Of a stretch of DNA of 64,000 nt, positions 11,180 to 24,060 are shown piece by piece. The notes below the pieces were generated by a model. The model was not told where the DNA came from, ran no database searches, and saw only the letters and a list, made by a program, of their open reading frames with translations. The stretch is from Diogma glabrata. Taxonomy: Eukaryota > Arthropoda > Insecta > Diptera > Cylindrotomidae. A program made the translations under genes and the position numbers. Each line of letters opens with the position of its first letter. Positions within the stretch are counted from its first letter, which is position 1. Location of the stretch: NCBI GenBank assembly GCA_963693315.1, contig OY856188.1:203460029-203524028 (forward strand), in the 5' to 3' direction.

Positions 11180-12206
11180 CAGTGGCGTCATTTCACCAAA
11201 ATCTTGGGGGGGGGGCGAGAATTTAAATGACATAAAAAAATTTTTTTCGTAAAACATAACATACACATACACGTTTTTATACACACATATATTTAAAAGC
11301 ATTTAAATGCATCGACTTAGAAATAAAAATAAAATGCTTCTGAGCTACATTAGTTACTCTGCTAGTCTTTTGTAGCCCTATTCCTGTACATCGTGAAATA
11401 GGAATTGAGAAATAAATTACAGCAATTTTTTCATAACTAGTATTCCGTGCCGCGGGAAATAACAATTTCGTATTAGAAAATTTCCTTTATTTCATTTATT
11501 GCACTTTTTTCTCAATTCCCAATTCCCAGGGAAATGCAGGAATAGAGGTACTGGTGTTGTTTCATCGAAGCGAATGCCGCAAAGTTCTGCAAAATCCCTT
11601 CATTTGCTAAAAATAATTTCAAATTTGTATCATAGTATCATCTCTGCATTGTTTAAGCATAAAGATAGTAGTTTTAATTAAAGCGCTTGTGCTAGAAATT
11701 ATTATATCTTTGCTTTGTAACTGTTCAGAGAGTGAATTTGTAAACGACAGCAGATCGTGCAGCATAGAAAAAAGGATGGTTTTTCTATACGATTTTTTAC
11801 GATCTCGGGCATCCCGGGATTTAAAATTTATGAGTCACATAGTCCTAGGAAAAATAAAACACCACGGGATTGCAATCCCTACGTGACTCCTCTTATGTCG
11901 AATCGTTTTTTTGTTTGTTTTCCTTTATTTGTCTCAGAGAGAAAGAGTTATGTCTACCCTAAACTGACCAGAACTAAATCGTTAAAATGTGCGACAAAAT
12001 GTAAACATTCTTCCAAATACTAACTAATTAGAATTTCTATTGCGAGAAAGTGGAAGGGTGAAAACGTGCTAACTAGATTGTGCATAAATTTACTATTTAA
12101 TGCTTTCCTTTACTATTTGTTTACTATTTAATTCTTCAAAAAAATCTTTTATTTTAATTGGACATTCAACCGTTAGGAAATGTGGTTGCAGTGGTTCGTA
12201 CATTTT

Positions 12207-12515
12207 CTAAATTCTTTCTAGTGCTGGTATTACCGCCAGCCAGCGAGTTTCACTGTATCCAATAAGTTGGTTATGTTCGACATTACTTTTGCCGCAGAAC
12301 TCCTTCAACGTCTCCAGTAAAGACAGTAAAATATCTAAATCAGCAGCATTTCTTATTGCATTATTTAGAATATGGGCTGCGAATCCAATACCCAATACAC
12401 TCTGGTTCAAATTCGAGTTTAGCTTGTTTTTAAATTTTCACCCCTTGACGTGACACCACTAAAATTAGTGTTCGTGTTATCAGCGCAAATTGCAACTAAC
12501 TTTTTGTCAATGTTA
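12207..12515 (-). pseudogene. hAT transposase relic
   Basis: The first part reads CADNTNTNFSGV. After a frame break near 12415 it continues NQSVLGIGFAAHILNNAIRNA and ends SETRWLAVIPALERI. The DNTNTNF block, the AAHILNN histidine block and TRW are typical of hAT-type (RNase H fold) transposases, including those domesticated as zinc-finger proteins. Only about 100 residues of a protein normally over 500 are recognisable. There is no start, no zinc finger and no C-terminal dimerisation region. It once cut and pasted the surrounding element; it cannot be functional now. Confidence 0.7.
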
Positions 12516-14481
12516 AATAACAACAAGAAAACAAAATAACAACAAAACTTGTTCAAGCTACTGGAGCTGGCGGCTTATAGCAACGCTTTTTTATGTTTAT
12601 CTGTATCTATATGTCTTTTAATATCATAATGTCCACTGTTAATTTTCAAATTCACTCCGACTGGTAATACACTAAACTTTTGCGTTGTTATATTTTGATT
12701 TTTTTTATAAAAGGATAGTCCATTCAATATCGTATAAGAATTTACGTAAACGTTTTTTATCCGTCTTGATTTGCAGGAGAACTTTTTAAATATAATTTTA
12801 AAAATTAGTATAAATTTACCTTTTATAGTAGCTTAAAACTTTTGTTACACAAGTAAAGACTGTAAAACAATTGAAACAATTTATTTTAATTTTACTAAAT
12901 AATTAATATCTTTTCTGTATTCTGTAAGTATAAGAGGTATACAGTATACCTCTCGTTCTATCTTTTGCAAATCTATACCATTTATCAAGTTTTTATGCTG
13001 TTTGCTTTGTTTGTTCTTTATTGAGAAAAAAAAAATTATATATTAGAAAATAATAATTTTACTTTTGAGCTTCCTAGTTAAAGTGTGTCTTAAACAGAGT
13101 TTAAAACGCTACTTATATCACTCTTTTACTTTGTCCTTTCAGTGCGTAGCTTAAAAAAAATATAACACTCCCACATAAAGGAGTGAAAATAATAAAATAT
13201 CATTCTTGCTACTAAATTGAAATAAATAATTTCTTTCAAATACTCAAAACTTTTACTTTTGCGTCAAATTTGATGCTTTTCAACGTAAAATGCTTGATTC
13301 GTTCAATTATTCATGCATTGTTAGAAAAATGAATATAAAGGATGACGTAGAGTGACTAATTTTCTTCTTTTACAAATCGAATGAAAGAACTGGAAAATGT
13401 AATCTGCTCCAAAGGAGTAAAATTGACAAAACAAAAATTTTACTCTTACGAGTAAGAACGATATGCAAATTATGAACATTTTAATTTTTGAATATTATTT
13501 CAAAGGATTGAAATGAGTGCTCGAATAAAGACTCGTAAACTCTGGTTTAAAAATTTAAATTTTTATGAATTTATACGAAAAACTGCATCTTTTTAAGTAA
13601 AATATTTCGCATTTTATTTTTCATAATAATATTGCACTGGTTTGTTCTCTCAATATGGTTAAATCAACATATACATAACATTATACAAACTGCAAGAAAA
13701 AACTGTGAAGCTATTGCTCTGACTAAGATATTGCGCAAACTATACGTAGGTAGATGATTATTTCGATAATGCGGGCAAATGTGGTGGAAATATTTGTTTC
13801 GTGGGACGCTTCGTACAATTATTGCGAGCTTCTTTTAAATCTATAAGAAAAACCTACCACAAAAAAATAATAGTTTCTCCCTCCCTGTGACTGTATAAAA
13901 AAATGAACAAAGATTGACGTTTAGGATACGTTTTGGATTTTATTATAACCAACCAAACATATAATTTTTGCTATTTTATGAATTAAAAATTCATAAAATG
14001 AATTTGACAGCAAGTTTTCATAACATACTTTGAAAATATTTACATAACTTAAATATTTGTTCGTGTCGTTAGAAAATATTGCTTGTCCATTATAAAACAT
14101 TCACTATCATAAAATCACTGGAAATAACCCAATAATTATTTTCATTCATTTTATAAAAATTAGCACAACTATCAAGAAAACTTCTGATATGTTATAGGAT
14201 TTTACATTTTAGAATTGTTTTTAATTTATTGTTTTTAAAAAAGTCTTGTCAAGTTTGTACAATATGATATAGATAAAAAACAAGGCCAAACAGTCAGGAT
14301 TATCCAAATAAGTGGGGTATAATTAGGTTGTGTTCTCCTGCATGTACTTACTTTTAAGTTTATATAAATTACCAATGGCCAATAATAATAGAAATTTGAA
14401 TGTTAAATACTGCACTATGAACTCTCGAGGAACGCTATACTAATGAAATCGTGGCTCAGACGTGGCTCAGACACGAATATC

Positions 14482-14606
14482 TTATAAACAAAACACAATC
14501 TTTCTTCTAAAAGCGGTGATGCCGCGCACCTTATAGTACGATAGAATTTTGTCACAATACGCACCCACGGCGTTTTTGGAAGAACGATCGTGTTTTGTTT
14601 ATAAAA
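14482..14606. repeat. Hairpin shared by both copies of this hAT
   Basis: TTATAAACAAAACAC opens an arm of about 42 bases, which pairs with the second arm ending GTGTTTTGTTTATAA. The loop spans about 40 bases. The same structure is at 47532-47662. It could be a MITE inherited by both copies or an internal transposase-binding region. Confidence 0.75.
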
Positions 14607-14974
14607 CTGATTTCATCAGAAGATTAGAAGAAATACGACCGCCTTTCGTATCGGTGGCGCTCTAGTCCTTGATACAAAGAACGATAACGGTTTGAATATT
14701 GCGGTGAACTGTACTTTAGTCGGGCCAAAATAATATGTAACGTAATAATTATATTATCAGATATATTTCAATTAATAGTATGCGATAAAATTGGTATATT
14801 AGTTAAGTAAATCTTCTAAAAATTAGACGAATTTACAAAATAACAGTGCATTGAAATTTTTATAGTGTATAATTCTATCACGATTGGGTGGTTTTATTGA
14901 ATCGATGTATTGATAATATCAGATCCTTGGGGGGGGCCAATGCCACCCCCAGCCCTACCCGATTGACGCCCCTG

Positions 14975-15491
14975 ACTGTACCGGAAGTGTATCAAAAAAA
15001 TCGTCAAGTCTGTCAAAACAAGGAAATTTGCATATTTTTGGTTTAAAAAACGTTCATTTTAAGTGATTCCGGATATAAACATTAAATTTGAAGAAATCTT
15101 GATGGTCTGGATTGGTATGTGATACCAAAAACTAGATTATTGCATTATAAGTTTGTCAAAAAAATGTTGTCAAGTGTGTCAAAAGAAAGGTTTTTATTTT
15201 GTTTTACCCAATTTTTCGGAAAAAAATAAAATAAATTATTTGTATGACCTGAAATTTTATTATTATTATTGAGAATTATGGCATTACAAGTTTGTCAAAA
15301 AAATGTTGTCAAGTGTGTCAAAAGAAAGATTTTTATTAATTTTTTTACCCAATTTTTCGGAAAAAAATAAAATAAATTATTTGTATGACCTGAAATTTTA
15401 TTATTATTATTGAGAATTATGGCATTATAAGTTTGTCAAAAAAATTAACTGTTTGTATTACGAACATGCGGCATAGAAAATTTTTGAACTT
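14975..15491 (+). repeat. Inner left arm of foldback-like element 1 with two 141-bp units
   Basis: Units begin at the gtttgtcaaaa block at 15151, 15290 and 15431, giving periods of 139 and 141. The inner edge is attaactgtttgtattacga. It pairs with 16211-17024. Confidence 0.85.
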
Positions 15492-16210
15492 GTTATAGTT
15501 TTTGGAATATTTTTTGAATTGTGAAAAAAGTTTGTATTTTTGATTTTGTAATAATTTTTGCAATATTTTTAGAATTTTTTGAAAAAGTTTTAATTTTGAT
15601 ATTGTTATAATTTTTGCAATATTTGTAGAATTTTGGAAAAAGTTTAAATTTTTAAGAATTTTTGGAATATTATTAGAATTTAGAAAAAGTTTAAATATTT
15701 GATTTTATTTTAATTTTTGGAATATATTTAGAATTTTTAAAATAGTTTGATTTTAATTAATTTTTACAATATTATTGGAATCTTGAAAGAAATATAAATT
15801 TGTGATTTTGTAATATTTTCTCGAAACGCTAAATGGAGAGGTTTTTGAGTAGTTTGCTGATTGTATTATCTTTTCACTAAATTATGTTAATTTATGATCT
15901 GTTATGATTTTTCGGCAACGTATTAATGTTTCGTGTTAGTTTTGTAATAAATTTCTAAACAGAGATAAAAAAAAACATGCACTTTAAAAAAGAGGTTTGT
16001 TTGATATACATCGTTGCCCAAAAATAAAAACAATGTCCTCATAAAAGTTTTATGCCGAAAACTATATCAAAATCCTTAACCAAAACCGAATTCTTGATAT
16101 ATCAGAGTTTGAAATGTCAGCCCCTCCATTAATACTACATTATGATGCTAGGACGTTAAGCTAAGGTTTTTGGACGTATGTGGCGTTTGCGAATCGAGGC
16201 GCTAGCCTCA
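15492..16210. repeat. Centre of foldback-like element 1, with a degenerate short tandem array
   Basis: 15500-15830 repeats a 45-60-base unit around aatttttggaatatttttag with a following gaaaaagttt. The remainder to 16210 is unique-looking. No transposase frame is present. Confidence 0.65.
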
Positions 16211-17441
16211 AGTTCAAAAATTTTCCATGCCACATTTTCGTAATACAAACAGTTAATTTTTTTGACATACTTGACAACCTTTTTTTGACAAACTTATAAT
16301 GCCATAATTCTCAATAATAATAATAAAATTTCAGGTCATACAAATAATTTATTTTATTTTTTCCGAAAAATTGGGTAAAAAAATTAATAAAAATCTTTCT
16401 CTTGACACACTTGACAACATTTTTTTGACAAACTTGTAATGCCATAATTCTCAATAATAATAATAAAATTTCAGGTCATACAAATAATTTATTTTATTTA
16501 TTTCCGAAAAATTGGGTAAAAAAATTAATAAAAACCTTTCTTTTGACGCACTTGACAACATTTTTTTGACAAACTTATAATGCCATAATTCTCAATAATA
16601 ATAATAAAATTTCAGGTCATACAAATAATTTATTTTATTTTTTTCCAAAAAATTGGGTAAAAAAATTAATAAAACTCTTTCTTTTGACACACTTGACAAC
16701 ACTTTTTTGACAAACTTATAGTGCCATAATTCTCAATAATAATAATAAAATTTCAGGTCATACAAATAATTTATTTTATTTTTTTCCAAAAAATTGGGTA
16801 AAAAAATAAATAAAAATCTGTCTTTTGACACACTTGACAACATTTTTTTGACAAACTTATAATGCAATAATCTAGTTTTTGGTATCACATACTAATCCAG
16901 ACCATCAAGATTTCTTCAAATTCAATGTTTATATCCGGAATCACTTAAAATGAACGTTTTTTAAGCCAAAAATATGCAAATTTCCTTGTTTTGACAGACT
17001 TGACGATTTTTTTGACCCACTTCTGGTACAGTCATCGAACACATCGTCCTTTCAGCTCTTTCCATTGAGTAAACTTATTTTTAGAAACAAAAGTTTTGGA
17101 AATCCGTTCAGCGGTTTTCTAGAGTTCGTCGCCGGCCGGCAGGTTGTAACACTTTTCGATTCGCCTGGCAGATACTTGTGCACCTCCAAATCGCATGTCA
17201 ATTTTTTTTTGTACTCTACAATAAGTGATCTAAATCATATAAAAATTTCAAGCTTACAGGAGGAAGTTTTTTTTTTAAATTTTTTTTACACTTTCAAACA
17301 TATAGGGGATGATGACGTGCCCGGCTGATGCCTGCCAGGTTGTGGTTTCCGTACTTCACATTTCATGAACTATCACTAAAAAAAATTCTAGCCTTACAGG
17401 ACGACCGTTACCCAAAGGGTTCACTAGCTCTCAGTCTATTA
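16211..17441 (-). repeat. Right arm of foldback-like element 1 with four 141-bp units
   Basis: The block gacaaacttataatg recurs at 16287, 16427, 16568, 16709 and 16850, giving periods of 140-141. The unit carries tttcaggtcatacaaataa and aattgggtaaaaaaat. The outer part mirrors 10756-11179 and contains the empty hAT target at 17025-17032. Confidence 0.88.
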
Positions 17442-19479
17442 GAAGAAATACCTTGCTTTCAACTGATGGATTTCAAAAATATGGAACATCAGGAATATTT
17501 GTTGCATTAATAAAACGCTCAAATTGGTTTACGATAGGATATTGCTGGGAAAAAAATTGCTGGAGTATGGGTATGGTACGAGGTTTTACAACACGACCTA
17601 TAAGGTGGTCCAATTAACACCCGTCCTTTCAAGATCTATAAGTAGCTTTTTATTTATGTAGTATCTTATCAGAAATTGCATATGGGCAAAAAATACACTA
17701 GAATACTAGTGTCTATAGTGACTAAATTCTAGTCATTACTAAATAAGGCGTGTTGAGAATTTACAACTCATTGATTTTCTTATAGTGCCAACACTATAAT
17801 ATATTACTATAATTAATTATCACAATTAGCAATCTACATTACCATATTTTAAGCACAAACTTGCATAACTTTAAGACACACGTCATTATTACGATCTTCC
17901 TCATGTGTTGATGATAACAATATCCATATTCATCACAAAATTTATGGGAAATAAAAATTTTCTTTTTTTTGTTTAAAAATTTTCATTGTAATTTTACTAA
18001 ATTAAAGTTTCATTACATTAATTATAAATTCTATGAAAGTTGCTCTTGTCTTCTCCTTTTTTTCATTTTCTTGAAATGATTAATTGCTGAGTGTACATAG
18101 TAGAAGAAGACTTGCTTAAATATTTATGCTAATTTTAGATAGTAACGCAAACTATAATTTACATTTATTTATAAGAAATAAACAAAATTTGTTAATTTAG
18201 AATAAATTTGGAGAAAGAATTGTCTTAGTTTTAAGATAAATTTTAAGAAAAAAAAATAAACAAAATTTTGCAAATATTTAGAAAAGCATTTTACCGTGAG
18301 GAAAGGTGGTGGTTTCCGTAGGACGAGTTTTTTTGAGGTGGATGTTTTGTGTAAAGATACTTCTTTGTACAGTTGTTCATGTTTTTGTCTTATGAACTTC
18401 TAAAATATTGTTACTATTCAGCATATTTTATTAATTTAATTTTAGTTGTAAGAGGAACGCCCATTACCAGATGGTCCAATTTATAAAACAGTAGATCTAA
18501 GTTTTTCAAACAAATAATATTAAGTGTTCTGATCTTTTGAAATAGGGAGAGAGAGTATAATAATTGAAATTAACATGACTAATATTTTGTTGTTCGCTAA
18601 ATATGAATACATAAAAAAATTTGAATAAACAATTTAATCGAAATATAAAATTTTAATCTTTAATTTATGGAAATGAGGAAACAACAAAAACATGGAATAA
18701 AATCTCTGGAAAATTATATTTATGATTTCATTTATAAAATAGCTACATATTTGGAAAATTTTTACTGGTTTCTGATAATTTTTATTTAAAATTATGCATT
18801 CGGTTTGTCAAATTTCTCGAGTATATATTAATTTTACTTCGTCGTTAAAGTGTTTTAAATTAATTGTGAATGTTACAGACCTAATTAGCCAGCAAAGCAG
18901 ACCCTTCGAAAATTGCATTTGCTCAACAGTTAAGCTGTGACTTGTGACCGATTTTGGCACTAACCATGCCACAACCGACTAATACTATTAATTTGCAAAG
19001 CTTTAAACATATCTTTAAGCATAGCTGAGGATATTACTTAAGAAAGAGGCAGGGATACCGAATACCGTTCATATTTAATAAAGTCAACAGAAAACACGCG
19101 TCTATTCAACTAGCAAACTTATTTCTTAATTTTTAGGTATATCAGCTTAAGCTTCAATAAAGCTTCATTAAAACTTCGAAGTGGACGCTAGTTAAATTTT
19201 ACTTATAAAGTTTCGATAGAACTTCCACAGAGAAGCTCTTCCCACCACTAGAGTAAAAGCTTCTAAAATACTTCTATATATTTAATATTAGAATCTTTAC
19301 CGAAACTTAAATTAACTTAAACTTAATTACTTACTCTAGACCCGGCGGTTTTTATTTTTTTTAATGAATTTTTTAGACAGATTTTGCACATTATAAAATA
19401 TTCTTTATTATTATTTAGATTCTTGAAATAGCGACAAAAATCAAGTCAACCAGAATCAATTAGAGTGGAATGGAGAAAA
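17442..19479. other. A+T-rich spacer, nothing recognised
   Basis: No gene is supported. Near 19140-19290 several AAGCTTC/GAAGCTT blocks occur, loosely echoed at 21240-21500. I could not define an element. Confidence 0.45.
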
Positions 19480-19570
19480 TTTAAAGATTATTTGGCTAAC
19501 ATTTATAGCTGAGGAGGTACAGAGTTTCACAATTTAGTCACTCTATTAAAATAGTTTACAGCAAATTGGA
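19480..19570 (-). pseudogene. Short LINE relic
   Basis: The stretch tttagtcactctattaaaatagtt closely resembles tttggccactctattaaaatagtc in the LINE at 22905-24060, and flanking bases also align. No frame survives. It is identified only by this local similarity. Confidence 0.4.
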
Positions 19571-19673
19571 AATCCAATTACAAGACTTTTTATGAAACAA
19601 AAAATATATGGTTCAAATAAAACTGTCAGTACGCTAAAAAATTATTACAAAATATAACCCCTTAATGTTGCTA

Positions 19674-20753
19674 TATAGATGAAAAACAAGTGATATGAGC
19701 AAGGTCTGGAAATGAGGTTGTAAGTTTTTATATTCAGGTATTGGAATTCGTTGACATCAAAAAAAAAAAATTTCTGCGTTTTTAGTTTGTTTTTTTTTTA
19801 ACCCTGTCTTAAGATACAGGGTGATGAAAAATCAAGAAATTGCTCGACTCTGGTGTACTGAAATGGCTCTACAGTAAAAACTACTAAACCGATTTTAATG
19901 TTATATAGCTCAAAATGTAGGTATTAAACAGAGCTAATCAAAATATTAGTTCACATTCTATGACCTTGAACATTTTCTTTTAGAAAAATAATGGTAAAAA
20001 ATTCAAAATCGATTTTCTAGAAATGCTCATTTTTAAAATTTTTGATTTTTTAACAATTGAAAGGTACATATGTAACTAACATTTCTTAAAATTTTCAACT
20101 CTCAACTCAAATTTTCAATTTTCAACAATTTTCACTACCTCCATCATGTAATGAAGAAAGTAAATATTACAATGAAATGATCCAACAACTCAACTCCAAG
20201 TTTCAAGAACTTGAAAACCGAGACAAAAAAAATAGAAGTGCCATTACATTACCGGATGTCAGTTTTCAAGACGCAAGTCTTCGTTTAACCGTTTTTAAAT
20301 TCTGAAGCACATTACACGCATATTAATTAAACAAAAAATATACCCCTCCTGAAAATTTTAAAAATGTTAGTAACATATATTAAAAAATCAAAAATTTTAA
20401 AGATGTGATAAAAAATCGATTTTGAACTTTTTACAGTTATCTTTCTAAAAGAAAATGTTCAAGGTCATATAATGTGAATTACTATTTTGATTAGCTCTGT
20501 TTAATATGTACCTACATTTTGGGCTATATAACAGTAAAATCAGTTCAGTAGTTTTTATTGTAGAGCCATTTCAATACACCAGGGTCAAGCAATTTCTTGA
20601 TTTTTCGTCACCCTGTATCTTAACAAGATTAAAAAAAAATAAAAACCCAGAAAATTTTTTTTATTGATATCAATGAATTTCAATACCTAAATATACAAAA
20701 TTAAAACCTCATTTCCAAAATTGCATGTTTCTGTCACGTGTTTTTTGCCTATA
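19674..20753. mobile_element. Long-TIR non-autonomous element (about 1.1 kb)
   Basis: Arms of about 400 bp (19674-20100 and 20340-20753) match in inverted orientation. Shared blocks include ggaaatgaggtt, atacagggtga, attgctcgac/gtcaagcaat and aatgttcaaggtcat. Outer ends read TATAGATGAAAAACA and, reverse-complemented, TATAGGCAAAAAACA. The 240-bp centre codes nothing recognisable. The superfamily is unknown, and no clear target duplication was found. Confidence 0.75.
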
Positions 20754-22189
20754 CCTTTGAAATAATAACACAAATAGAAAAAAGATTTGCCATTATAATT
20801 CTTTTACTGAACGTTTATAAAAACGATACAAAATCTGTTAAGAATGTAAATCTCAGACTATGATTTCATCGTTAAAAAACCTATTGAAGCTACATGCCAC
20901 ATACCTTTTTACATAAAAAGTAAACCTCTGAATTATACTATCTTTTCTACATCTAAATTAAAAAATTAAATGTTATGGAAGTCTTATAGAAGCCATTGTT
21001 ATTGTAACTACTAAGTACTATCAAACATTTTTAGTTTCGTCTCAACATTTAAATTAGCCGATTGGATAGCGTAAAGGACTAACAACGATGGAAGACCCCG
21101 AGTTGGAATCTTGATTCGACCGTAAGCAAAAACTTCAAATTAAATATTATATATTAACATATACCAATAACAATAATTACGTTAAAAAAGTGCAGAAGTA
21201 AAAAAAATGTTGTAATATTTTTATCAGATTTCTTAATAGCTTAGCTTCTATAAGACTTCTAAAGATTGCTTAAAACGATCTATTATAGAATTACTTTACT
21301 GAAACTATAACTTGGGAAAACCAGAAATTCTATTCAGCTTGCATAACTGCTTACAAAAGACCACACCAAACCAATTACATATTTCTGAAGCCTGATATAA
21401 ATCATAGCTTTGTCAAAAGCGGGGAAATTACTTCTTTATCGAAACCACTTAGCAGCTTTAAAGAAACTATGAAGGTGGGGAAACTAGTTTCGGTGAGACT
21501 ATTTAGCGTTAACAGCAACGTGAACTTGCGAGTTAGGTCGCTCACTAAACAACGCATGGGACACACGCTATCCTTGAATCCTTAATTTCAAGACCATAGG
21601 AAGTATAGAAAAGTCCAAGCGGCACGTATATCCGCTAGAAATAGGTAGATTTCGGGACCAGACAGCTTTGTGTACAAATAGAATTGGATATGTCAGATTA
21701 GTTTAAATAAAATATTTAACTAGAAACAGAAAATCCAAAAAAAATTTTTCAAACAACCAAAATAAATACATAAACTACTTTGTCAATGCAATTTCGAATA
21801 GTTTTGTTTAATTTGGTTAAAACTCCTTAATATCAAATTAAATCCTTTGGTGGATTAACGTTCTAACTACATCACAACTGCCATACTATAATTTATAATC
21901 AACAACAACATCAAACAACTTTTACACCTCAAATATAATACAAATATCTATCAATTGTAAATATGTAATCAATATGCATATATTTATTTCAACTAAACCA
22001 CTTCCAAATATTCCAAAGAAACTATTCCCTAATTCAAAACAATAATAAATCTTCAAAACAGCAACAACAAACATTCAAAACAAATATTTTAACTTTTTGC
22101 GAAAAAAAAAATTAAAACAAAAAAAATTATATGAAATCTACCTAAAACAAAAGAAATTTTATTTAATTGGGATATTTTGGGATTTGTTT
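20754..22189. other. A+T-rich spacer with a weak tRNA-like patch
   Basis: At about 21055-21125 (+) TAGCCGATTGGATAGCG resembles an A box, and GAGTTGGAATC is one base from a B box, so this may be an old SINE head. The rest is A+T-rich, with no gene supported. Confidence 0.35.
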
Positions 22190-22309
22190 GTAATTATTAG
22201 GGCAACCAAAATATGCACTAGCATGTTTTTTTAACAGCACTTAGTTAAAAAATGATTAAGCTTGAAATCTGTTTCAGGTAAAACTAAGACTTTTAAGCCC
22301 TACTTGTTA

Positions 22310-22480
22310 GAGCATATTTTTGCATATTTTACTCTAAAATGCATATAAATGCATATTTCACCAAAAGTGCATATTTTTGCATATTTTGCAAAATTATGAG
22401 TTTTTTTTAGCCTTAATACATATTTTTAGGGAATATTATTCCATACTTCACCAAACGTCCGTATTTTTGCATATTTTCAA
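22310..22480. repeat. Subterminal GCATATTT repeat cluster
   Basis: GCATATTTTTGCATATTTT-like blocks recur at least seven times. They echo the terminal repeat, and a shorter set lies near the other end. Such repeats often serve as hAT transposase binding sites. Confidence 0.6.
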
Positions 22481-22904
22481 ATAATTTTCAACCAGTTTTT
22501 TCTTTCCAGTTTTTTCTTTCAACCAGGTTTTTTCTAGATTGATGGTGACAATATGCACAAAAATATGAGCATCGAAAATTGGGTATATTTTATCATCGCG
22601 GCATTAATATTTAGGCTCCTGTCTTTTGAAAATGGAACACTAGTGCCAAGACTTTGGTGTTTGCTGGACCTTTACAATATGTTTTCGGAGCATCTATAGG
22701 TCCTATCATCCTAAGGTCTAAGAACGACTATAAAAAGTTGTTAATCCTAGTTTTGATTTGTCCTAGTTTAAGCAGCTTAGTAATCGTATAAAAAATCTTA
22801 CCGCTTGTTATGCCATTCAGATAGGTGTCATATGAAAGATTGAGCTTTTTGGCTGTTGACACATTACCGAAAATGTTTGTGTTGGGTTTTTTTTTTTATT
22901 AATT

Positions 22905-24060
22905 AGTTTAGCATGTTTAGCACACTAAATATGACTAGACATGTTTAGCACACTAAATATGAAATATTCATTATTTAGACTCTTTGAATATCCGAAGATA
23001 CCATGTCAACTATAAAGGAAGGAGATGAGGAAAATGGAAAGAATGGGGATATAGGGATAACTATACTAATTTTTTTAAATGATGATGGACATTTTCTTTA
23101 AATGCCTGAGGGGAAAATTCATCGGGAAATACAGAGGAAGGCATTGAGTTCCGTAATTTGGCCACTCTATTAAAATAGTCGTTTTGGAAGGACACAGTTC
23201 TACAACGAGGTATTTGTACAACAAATGGATGGGATAACTCGGCAGCTCTTCTTTGTCGATTATAGTGCGCACACGATGGAAGGATATTTTGAATTTCCTT
23301 AGAGGAGAGTTCGCTAAAGTTATATTTATAGTAGATTGATAATTCAGCCACATTTCTTCTGTGCTGGAGTGAATCAAGCTGGTCCGTTAGTTTGGTATTA
23401 CCAATCAACCGTATTGCTTTTCTCTGTTCAGAGTCTAGACATTTTATTGTTGACTGTCAAGCACCTCCACAAACATGACGTATAAAAGACTTGAAGATTA
23501 GCAAAATTTGCTCGGGATTGAAATACTTTTTACATCGACTCAAAAATCCTAATTTTTGCATTGCAGATTTAGCGAGGTTGAACACATGTTTATTCCATTT
23601 CAGGTTATTTTGAATATCCACTCCAAGAAGTCTAACTGATTCAACCTCACGCAATTCCTCGTGGTTTATTTTAATAGGGAAATTTTTATGTCGCTCTATT
23701 CGTGAAAGACGGCATAGTTTGGTTTTGGTTGGATTAAATGAAACAAGATTACGATCTCCCTATTCCATTATACGCTCCAGATCTTTGTTGATAGAATCAA
23801 TTAGCAGCTCTCTATCAGTAGTAACTGCAGTATGAGATCGAAATTTAGGAGATGCATGTGATGCATGCAATGTGCTGTCATCAGCAAAACTATGGATTGG
23901 GTGCACTGTGGAAATAAGTAAGTCATTAATGTATAGAAGAAACAAGGTTAGTGAGAGTGCAGAACCTTGGGGAACCCCAGCATTGGTTGTGAAAATATTG
24001 GTGTGCGTTCCATCCCCTCAACTTAGAATTCCATAATTTGTAGAATCTCATCTATAAAAA
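22905..24060 (-). pseudogene. LINE (CR1/jockey-type) 3' half: reverse transcriptase relic and 3' UTR
   Basis: Read on the minus strand the frame runs through VPQGSALSLTLFLLYINDLL, the catalytic SFADDSTLHA (codons near 23877-23888), LLGVDIQNNLKWNKHVFNLA, then CLDSEQRKAIRLIGN and PSSVFPDEFSPQAFKENV, ending at about 23061. Stops interrupt it near 23457 (after HVCGGA) and near 23762 (LERIME-stop-GDRN). This is the palm, thumb and C-terminal tail of a non-LTR reverse transcriptase, which copies its RNA at a nicked target. The endonuclease and ORF1 are missing, so it is a 5'-truncated insertion that later decayed. The 3' UTR contains the block at 22982-23009, which recurs in two other places here, and a tandem copy of CATGTTTAGCACACTAAATA at about 22910-22965. 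Confidence 0.85.

Larger units (their letters stand above)
11180..14974. mobile_element. hAT transposon with 8-bp TSD ACTGTACC
   Basis: The termini are CAGTGGCGTCATT (11180) and, reverse-complemented, CAGGGGCGTCAAT (ending 14974). They are flanked by identical ACTGTACC at 11172-11179 and 14975-14982. The right arm of the host element has the uninterrupted site at 17025-17032, which proves the boundaries. Inside is a decayed transposase (12207-12515) and a hairpin (14482-14606). A rearranged second copy lies at 47327-51810. It looks inactive. Confidence 0.93.
10756..17441. mobile_element. Foldback-like transposon 1, long inverted arms, carrying a hAT insertion
   Basis: The outer ends are TTATAGTCCAAGAGC (10756) and, reverse-complemented, TAATAGACTGAGAGC (17427-17441). 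The arms match in inverted orientation over about 900 bp once the inserted hAT is removed from the left arm. Each arm has a unique outer part, then about 141-bp tandem units, then an inner part ending near 15491 and 16211. The centre (15492-16210) has no transposase. Known Foldback (FB) elements of flies have this design: long arms with subterminal tandem repeats. I find no clear target duplication. Confidence 0.8.

Noticed and set aside
19120..21500. Outer inverted pair of AAGCTTC/GAAGC-like blocks around the long-TIR element
   Set aside because: Matches are short and scattered and could be chance in A+T-rich DNA.
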